A DNA stretch of 64,000 nt from positions 11,904,001 to 11,968,000 of the forward strand of contig NC_065532.1 of assembly GCF_020184175.1 (NCBI RefSeq), in the 5' to 3' direction. Positions within the stretch are counted from its first letter, which is position 1; every line of letters begins with the position of its first letter. This DNA is from Aphis gossypii (taxonomy: Eukaryota; Arthropoda; Insecta; Hemiptera; Aphididae). Below the pieces are notes generated by a model. The model saw nothing but the letters and a program-made list of their open reading frames with translations. It did not search any database and was not told the DNA's origin. Positions 57,301 through 61,343 of this stretch are shown piece after piece. The translations under genes and the position numbers were made by a program.

Positions 57301-60300
57301 AAAAAACAGGAACGCAAATTGAAAAAACTGTCATTAGATAAAACAAAACTGCATTGGCAATATACAAGATAGGTATTGGTACTTTCAGCGTTACCTACAC
57401 TTATGAACCATTCATTTTTTGTTTATCCCCGCATACTGCTCTGTTTTATGGAGTTATATGAAGGGCAAAATTATCGTTTCCCTTTCCCCCCGGATAATAT
57501 CAATTTAAAAAGGGGAAAGGTGAATCGAACTCCCGACCAAATGCGCGTATTTCAATAAATAATATCGACAATATTTATGCACAAAATAACATTGAAAGTA
57601 TAAAAATTATTAATAAACTAATCACTATATATACCTACTCATTAAATAGATTTATTGTCGATGGTTATAACACTATATAATAAATATGTTTTAGCAAAAC
57701 TTTCAGTTAACGGTTTATAGTATACACATATTGGTAATTGTATGTTTAATTGCTTATGAAGTTATGACAATTTTATGGCAACTCGCGGCTGAGGGGGGGA
57801 TATTTGGTTAACATCGATTAGATCGATATATACCCGACTAGCGACCTTTTATTATTGTCTAACCTTTTATTGTTTTTGTTGTTATTAACAACATTTTCAG
57901 AGTTCCCCGATAGATTTTTCTTTTTTTTTTTTTTTAAAAAAAAAAAACGTATTACACGATGATGTGGCGTTTTTCTATACGATTGTGAAACGAAAATATA
58001 ATAATCGGTTAGAACGACGCAAACACAATAAATTCGTTGTAAATGTGGAAAAAAAATGTCGCATTATATTATTATTATTGCATCGTACCATCGTGGACAA
58101 ATCTAATTTTGTTAGAATATTCCTTAAATTTGTTAGACATCGTTATTAGGCGGTCAGGATAGGTAGTACCACTATACTACCTATACCTATTTACCAGGCT
58201 CGTGTGTCAGGTTTAAGGGGTTCAACCCCCTCATCGCCTTTTTCACCTCCGAAGTTCAATGTACGATCGGAAAACTATATTCTACTGAATTATATTACTG
58301 TGATTTTTTTATAATGCTATTTTTTTTTTCCATTATACGAAGAAATCTTGTACACAGGCCTGCAGAGTAACTTACTATACGTAGGTACCGTTGTACTGCT
58401 TACCCACCTCAATTGGCAATTATTACCATTTTATGAAAACTCTTAGAAAATGTATTTTTAAATAGGTACCTACTTACAGGACTAAGTATATATATATATA
58501 TATAAATTTCGGTACCTCCCAAGTGCAATGACCAGCATACAATATAATATTATACGTGGCTGTATTTATTTATAACTATTTATATTTTATTGTTTGTTCT
58601 CTGTGCGACAATATCAATATATCTTTATTATCTTTATTCATTGTGGGCGAGAACAGCGAGAACTGCTCGCGAGGATAGGATATCCAATAGGGTTTTCAAC
58701 GATTTCCACGCGGAAACAGTAGATAGGTACCTATCTAATATACCTTCATAATATAATACACGATCGTGCTCACCGGCGAGCGGATAGTCCCGCCTCGCAG
58801 TTCAGCGTGTTGGCGTTTATTTTTATTTTTTTTCATTACCCATTATTATTATTTATTAAAAGCAAAATTCAATTGTTTGGCAGTCTGACAAATAAATGTA
58901 TATAGGTATCCTAATAATACACTCGGTTCCTCGATAATCTTGGACCGTGTATTCATAAAGCCGTATAGCCCGTGGGCAGTACTACTGATCATATTTTATT
59001 ATTAATATAATATACATTTATAATAGATAAGTAGGTAGGTACTTAATAACTATTTTTATAGTAAAGATATTAACTATGTATGTCTATGTATTTACGATTA
59101 GTTAGGTAGATAATTAAAAAAAAAAAATAATTTTCTAATAATCTTAATTATTTTACTAAATACCTACTTGTCTGTAGTTATAGTATATCAATCCGTTGTA
59201 GGTAATAACTTAGATTTTTTTTTTTCATTTAAATAGTAATACCTAGATACTTTGATTATAATCAATATTACCTTTATGATACGTATATGCCTTGGTAATT
59301 ATTTAATCACGCTTTAAACAATTATTTTAAATAAAAATAAATAAATAAATGTTAAACAATTTAACTTACATTAAATATGCTACCTACTCATCTGTATAAT
59401 ATTGTCTAGACCACTGCAAATGCTTGTTGTAAAATGTAGGATTTTTAATAAAATATTCAGTTATTGTTTCAAAAAAAAAAAAATGTATATTTGTATAGCA
59501 ATCACTATAGGTAAATTTAATATTACTATCAGTGACCCAAATGGAAATAAAAAAAAAAAAATGAACTAACTATTTTTAACTAAATTTAGGCAATATTTTT
59601 CTCTTTATTTATTTTAAACTCTTCAAATTGAATACGTTTTTCATTAACTTTTAACTTTAAGTTCTTAATGTTAATATGCTTTAATTAACTCGTGATTATT
59701 ATTAACTTAACTATCATTTTTGATATGTAGGTGTATAAATGTAATTTCGAACAAACACATATGTTAAGTTAATAGAGAACTATAACTATAGTTAATTTTT
59801 TATTTAATAGTTATTGGGAGTTTGCTATGAGTAGATATTTTAAATTTATATGAATGGAGTGGAGTTATAGAAATTATTTATCTATATAAAAAAGTATAAA
59901 TTGTTTGTTAGTAACGAGTAATAGGTAATTTATCATGTTAAGCAAGGATTTTTGGATTTGCAACAAACATTTGATTATTTTACAAATTACATTTTTAATC
60001 TATTAACTGTCAAACCATGAATTCATTTTATTCATTAGATATATTGTCATATGTAGGTCATTAAAATATTTAATTTATGGAGTTATGGAGTTGAATAATA
60101 ATTGATTGAAAACATACCGTTTTTAGACTCTATAATTTGACATCTGCATACCATGCTGCTATCTTATTTGCATACATGAAAATATGAGTAGATAACCATT
60201 TATTATTGAGTATTATTTACTTATAAGTAATATTGTTTTATAATTTGAGTTTCTATTAGTTATTAATTGTAATATAACTGGCTTGAGAACATTGTTACAA

Positions 60301-60919
60301 TTATTTTTTAATAACCCTTTAACCTAAAGACTTGAAGTTATAGTCAATACATTTTGGGCTTCTTAAAAATAACAAATAAATATTATACTATAATAGCTTA
60401 TCATTTAACATACTAAATTTATATTTAAGAATTGGGCAAGATTCTGACAGTTCTTTTTTTTTTATATTTTAATAATTGTATGATAAACAAGGCTAGGGAG
60501 TTAGGTTGCATTCAAATAAAAATCAAGTAAATTATAATCAACGCATTTAAGACTTTGATTAAACAACATACATTTATTTGTATTCTTAATAAAACAATAC
60601 ATGGAAAATTGGTAACTTATTTAAAAATGTAAAACAATAATAAAAACATTAAAAAAAAAAAGTTTTAAAATTCATTCAAGTTACATACTTATTGATTTAT
60701 AAAACAAATGTATAACAATAATATGACACATACGATCTTATTTTAAAATATATTTGTATTTTTTTGTATTTCAGTTTGTGCGCTGGATACATATCTGGAG
60801 TCTTACAGGGAAAACCACAAGAAGAATGTGTTGCTATGGGACTGAAAGCGGCAACATCAGCACTTTTGTCACATAGGCCAGTTCCCATAGAGTTGAATGC
60901 AATGTCAATTAATATATAA
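2813..60919 (+). CDS. PfkB-family kinase, probable pseudouridine kinase domain (7 exons, 5' end outside window)
   Basis: Seven GT-AG exons join in frame (927 nt) to 308 residues plus stop. Seen: ribokinase/PfkB signature 1 near the start (GGVGRN..ADALGRFG), a central stretch with STSWCVVF and GIGDMECHKR-like residues (IGDMECHKR), a VVIDGN strand, SPNLKEL, VTLGDKGLL, and signature 2 SASGAGDC containing the catalytic-base Asp. Known: in PfkB kinases the GAGD Asp deprotonates the sugar hydroxyl for ATP phosphorylation. The LDGR...GGVGRNIADALGR and GDMxxH patterns are those of the kinase half of bifunctional pseudouridine-metabolizing proteins (pseudouridine to its 5'-phosphate, which a PsuG-type glycosidase then cleaves to uracil and ribose 5-phosphate). 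Inferred: the first beta-strand and probably a glycosidase domain are encoded left of base 1. Intron sizes are 92, 3,991, 88, 10,595, 179 and 42,235 bp. A plain ribokinase or adenosine kinase is less likely. Family call is strong; substrate is inference. Confidence 0.87.
3067..3195 (+). CDS. PfkB kinase exon b
   Basis: 43 codons, phase 0 at both ends. The acceptor follows a long T tract (ending TTTTAG at 3066) and the donor is GTAATT at 3196. It encodes STSWCVVF and a GDMECH segment, matching the lid/substrate segment (STATYC...GIGDMDIH type) of pseudouridine-kinase-like proteins. The intron before it is only 92 bp. Confidence 0.87.
3793..4420. mobile_element. Pogo/Tigger-like MITE (628 bp)
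   Basis: The ends are inverted: CAGTGGACACCGCTTATAA at the left and, reversed, CAGTGGACGCCGCTTATAA at the right, one mismatch in 19. TA duplications flank it at 3791-3792 and 4421-4422. CTTATAA-type motifs recur inside both ends. CAGT-starting inverted ends with TA insertion are typical of pogo/Tigger members of the Tc1-mariner superfamily. No transposase frame is present, so it is non-autonomous. It lies in the PfkB intron between 3196 and 7186. Confidence 0.85.
4704..5470. mobile_element. Foldback-type MITE with inverted arms of about 250 bp
   Basis: The left end CAGTGTGTTCATTAATTTAG pairs with the reversed right end CAGTGTATTCACCAATTTAG. Pairing continues inward through TATAGATACATTT.AAAATTTTTATC, the AAAAATGTTTTTT and CAACAATTATTTTG segments, AATAGGCCTA and ACTATGGTT, to about 4960 on the left and 5220 on the right. 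TA flanks both ends (4702-4703 and 5471-5472). The centre is A/T runs. It has no coding frame; probably a Tc1/mariner-class non-autonomous element. Confidence 0.85.
7187..7301 (+). CDS. PfkB kinase exon c
   Basis: 38 codons plus one base. Acceptor CGATAG ends at 7186; donor is the consensus GTAAGT at 7302. It encodes the LVVIDGNVCPETMEF strand-helix, typical of the Rossmann-like core where family members read V-x-D-G/A-N. It ends phase 1 and pairs with the phase-1 acceptor at 7390. Confidence 0.87.
7390..7512 (+). CDS. PfkB kinase exon d
   Basis: 123 nt. Acceptor CTGCAG ends at 7389; donor GTAAAC at 7513. Joined to the previous exon it reads IPVYFETTDIAVA, then MSPNLKEL, the PN-x-x-E-like motif of PfkB kinases that lies near bound Mg/phosphate. 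The intron before it is 88 bp and the one after it is 10.6 kb. Confidence 0.87.
7513..18107 (+). other. PfkB gene intron (10,595 bp)
   Basis: Bounded by GTAAAC and TTACAG. AT-rich throughout with short runs of TA and A. Short open frames at 9171-9422 (minus), 9997-10266 (minus) and 16715-16906 (plus) show no recognisable domain or repeat support. I see no gene in it. Confidence 0.75.
18108..18265 (+). CDS. PfkB kinase exon e
   Basis: 158 nt, phase 1 in and phase 0 out. Acceptor is TTACAG at 18107 and donor is GTATGT at 18266. It contains a helical segment followed by the VIMVTLGDKGLL strand-turn-strand (family V-T-x-G-x-x-G), part of the ATP-binding half. The local GC is clearly higher than in the surrounding intron. 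Confidence 0.87.
18445..18539 (+). CDS. PfkB kinase exon f (signature 2, catalytic Asp)
   Basis: 31 codons plus two bases. Acceptor GACAG ends at 18444; donor GTATGT begins at 18540. It encodes ETPVSASGAGD; the catalytic-base Asp codon is 18535-18537. The donor cuts the next codon after TG, and the exon at 60775 supplies T to make Cys. Reading through this donor instead would add about 30 unrelated residues before a stop, so an intron-retained form would lack the last helix. Confidence 0.88.
27366..27384. repeat. (TG)n microsatellite
   Basis: Short TG run followed by TTTGTG. It is the inverted partner of the (CA)n at 27779-27815. Confidence 0.85.
27779..27815. repeat. (CA)n microsatellite
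   Basis: About 18 CA dinucleotides. The open frames reading through it as His/Thr or Val/Cys strings are artefacts of the repeat. Confidence 0.95.
28615..29007 (+). CDS. Nested repeat-built orphan protein, 5' half (frame 1)
   Basis: I do not recognise this protein. It starts at an ATG 44 bases after an AAAGCTTT-rich AT segment with a TATATATTTATA stretch just upstream. It encodes a hydrophilic Ser/Thr/Asn-rich sequence without signal peptide or membrane segment: SENETLSSSSAV, MNPENGGQLETVSTSQN, KRLYGSLPN, TALTTAGNEIDTAAILQEP. The same blocks recur in the 3' half at 29200-29430. After codon about 93 it runs into a Lys/Glu-only tract (28898-28972) and stops at 29005-29007. The homologous coding continues in another frame, so the true product is probably the two parts joined, about 410 residues, if the tract carries a one-base error or mutation. 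It lies inside the last intron of the PfkB kinase gene, same strand, with no sign of introns. Coding is supported by codon-level repeat conservation, not by any known family. Confidence 0.5.
   Translation: MSNTISENETLSSSSAVQISDEPNEMNPENGGQLETVSTSQNVSATTMKRLYGSLPNSTLTALTTAGNEIDTAAILQEPTAVAACITPMNPQNSQKKEEGRKEEEKKERKKKEEEEKMKTRPVKTYPAPL
28898..28972 (+). repeat. Purine-only tract (AAG/AAAG repeats) inside the nested gene
   Basis: About 75 bases almost entirely A and G, read as Lys/Glu/Arg codons in every frame used. It sits exactly where the reading frame changes between the two halves of the nested gene and where a repeat boundary is missing (239 bp from unit 1 to 2 against 333 bp from unit 2 to 3). 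Such tracts gain and lose bases readily. Confidence 0.85.
29025..29849 (+). CDS. Nested repeat-built orphan protein, 3' half (frame 3)
   Basis: This frame is open from 28896 to 29849; homology to the other repeat begins about 28974, before the ATG at 29025. It contains a half unit (ASQNVSGTTITR...SMPN, GDTAAILQEPTAV), then VQPVSLEPI and PTPIKLENNAGLRN, a full second unit (29206-29432, including KRLYGSLPN), a second PTPIKLENNAGLRN block, and a unique tail with KKLWHSMPN. It ends in a basic segment LWKRAKKFARRVFCCAA. The repeat period is 333 bp (111 codons). Inferred: the tail resembles the polybasic-plus-CaaX endings of prenylated membrane proteins, but no domain is recognised. The 5' portion is in a different frame; it may be a pseudogene. 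An AATAAA signal follows 30 bases after the stop. Confidence 0.5.
   Translation: MPNLTVAALTTDGDTAAILQEPTAVTVQPVSLEPIVFDPTPIKLENNAGLRNHELSNINTSENEILSSSPAVPTTDEPTSMTPENGKLETISTSQNVSATTIKRLYGSLPNLTSTALTTAGNEIDTAAILQEPTAVNVQSVSIEPIAIGPTPIKLENNAGLRNQELPTAEVSSDQSATVSYRDGSGEPDLKSRDLGGLQKKLWHSMPNIALHYTDKTSYDTKIECTAPMKVSHDSSTRSSMTVTEPEVTQVKLKRCSLWKRAKKFARRVFCCAA
29879..29884 (+). promoter_or_regulatory. Polyadenylation signal of the nested gene
   Basis: AATAAA starts 30 bases after the TGA at 29847-29849, a normal place for a short 3' UTR, and supports transcription of the nested reading frame as its own mRNA. Confidence 0.4.
29895..30482 (+). repeat. Tandem array, about four copies of a 147-bp unit
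   Basis: The segment ATGAAACTTATTCGACTATG begins at 29991, 30137 and 30284, with a diverged fourth copy near 30439 (spacings 146, 147 and about 155). Each unit also carries TTGTACAGTTGTACTT, a palindromic core, and AATAATTTTGTGAATCA. It begins immediately after the polyadenylation signal of the nested gene. No coding potential. Confidence 0.85.
38004..38024. repeat. (TCGG)n microsatellite
   Basis: Five copies of TCGG in a row. Confidence 0.9.
38245..38270. repeat. (ATT)n microsatellite
   Basis: About eight ATT trinucleotides. Confidence 0.85.
43100..46200. other. Largest higher-GC intronic patch
   Basis: Roughly 3 kb with many CpG (GCGCGCCGTGGACGGGGC near 44480, GGCACGTGCGGCCGTTGCAG near 44910) in otherwise AT-rich intron. 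Short open frames on both strands (43674-43973 minus, 43748-43993 plus, 44767-44976 minus) overlap each other and show no domain. It may be regulatory DNA or a non-coding exon; I cannot tell which. Confidence 0.35.
45224..45308. repeat. Long (GT)n microsatellite
   Basis: About 85 bases of GT with one TATG interruption near 45230. Long alternating purine-pyrimidine runs can adopt Z-DNA. Confidence 0.97.
46341..47077. mobile_element. hAT-like MITE (about 735 bp)
   Basis: Inverted ends: TAGGACTCGGATTTTAAAGC from 46346 and, reversed, TAGGGCTCGGATTTTAAAAC ending at 47077. ATAATAAC occurs at 46333-46340 and again at 47078-47085 as a possible 8-bp target duplication, leaving five extra bases at the left end. 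ATGCTTCTTTTTT occurs near both ends in direct orientation. TAGGG-type ends with an 8-bp duplication fit hAT elements. No transposase frame is visible. The duplication is in AT-rich DNA, so the exact left border is uncertain. Confidence 0.7.
51767..51795. repeat. T14G15 homopolymer pair
   Basis: Fourteen T followed directly by fifteen G. Confidence 0.95.
52771..53007 (-). other. Short unrecognised open frame, 78 codons
   Basis: ATG to TGA with mixed, protein-like composition (CVDIAINLTDAMYEIV, FSSKFSEASLHLPKSMAP) in an AT-rich intron. No homologue, signal or splice context recognised. It could be a remnant of an inserted gene copy or chance. Confidence 0.2.
60775..60919 (+). CDS. PfkB kinase terminal exon g
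   Basis: Acceptor TTTCAG ends at 60774 and TAA is at 60917-60919. Joined to the exon at 18445 it reads SGAGDCLCAGYISGVLQGK, exactly the continuation expected after the GAGD motif (D-x-x-x-A/G-G). It continues through a helix (CVAMGLKAATSALLSH) to the C-terminus. Phase and sequence both fit, so the 42-kb gap is best read as one intron. A polyadenylation signal follows at 61001. Confidence 0.86.
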
Positions 60920-61129
60920 AATTAATATTTACTTTACAATACATAACAATTGTACAAAATTATAAGAATTCCATTTGTCAAAATATTAAATAATAATAAT
61001 AATAAATGTTAACCAAATACCACAATATGTGTAACACTGTAACTTATACCATGTGATTATCATAATAATATAGTAATCTTAGTAATTAATATAATTTTTT
61101 TTTTTTTTTTTTTTTTAATTTGTTAAAAA
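60920..61129. other. Convergent 3' intergenic spacer
   Basis: 210 bp between the stop codons of the PfkB kinase (plus) and PANK4-like gene (minus). It holds AATAAA on the plus strand at 61001 and a T22 run at 61095-61116, which is A22 on the PANK4 strand. The two 3' UTRs are likely to overlap. Confidence 0.7.
61001..61006 (+). promoter_or_regulatory. Polyadenylation signal of the PfkB kinase gene
   Basis: AATAAA lies 82 bases after the PfkB stop and before the convergent PANK4-like stop at 61130. Position fits a short 3' UTR; the sequence is AT-rich, so chance occurrence cannot be excluded. Confidence 0.45.
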
Positions 61130-61343
61130 TTATTTTGTAACGTCAACACTTTCATATTTGCACACTACTGAAAACATGTCACCGCCTAGCCGTTTAGCTA
61201 ACCAACGGTTTTTAATTATGGCCATTTTGAAACTATCACACACGAATTCTGCATCTATGTTGGTATGTACAGCTCGACCCATTCCTTCTAATATAATCAA
61301 ATCCACAGTAGTTAATTCATTTGCCAATTCTCGTTCCAATCGA
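61130..61343 (-). CDS. PANK4: PANK4-like terminal exon
   Basis: 214 nt; acceptor TTTTTCAG; stop TAA occupies 61132-61130. It encodes [41 protein letters not shown] and FSVVCKYE, the conserved C-terminus of PANK4. A 22-base A run on the coding strand begins 14 bases after the stop. Confidence 0.95.

Larger units (their letters stand above)
18540..60774 (+). other. PfkB gene last intron (42,235 bp)
   Basis: It starts with GTATGT and ends with TTTCAG, and splits one Cys codon (TG/T). It contains the nested reading frames at 28615-29849, the 147-bp tandem array, the hAT-like element, microsatellites and several patches of higher GC. Apart from these, 18.6-26.9, 30.5-36.5, 38.8-43.0 and 52-60.7 kb are AT-rich sequence without a supportable gene. 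Confidence 0.8.

Noticed and set aside
57505..57545. TTCGATTC-like box on the minus strand resembling a tRNA or SINE B box
   Set aside because: The flanks do not form a T-arm and no A box or cloverleaf could be built.
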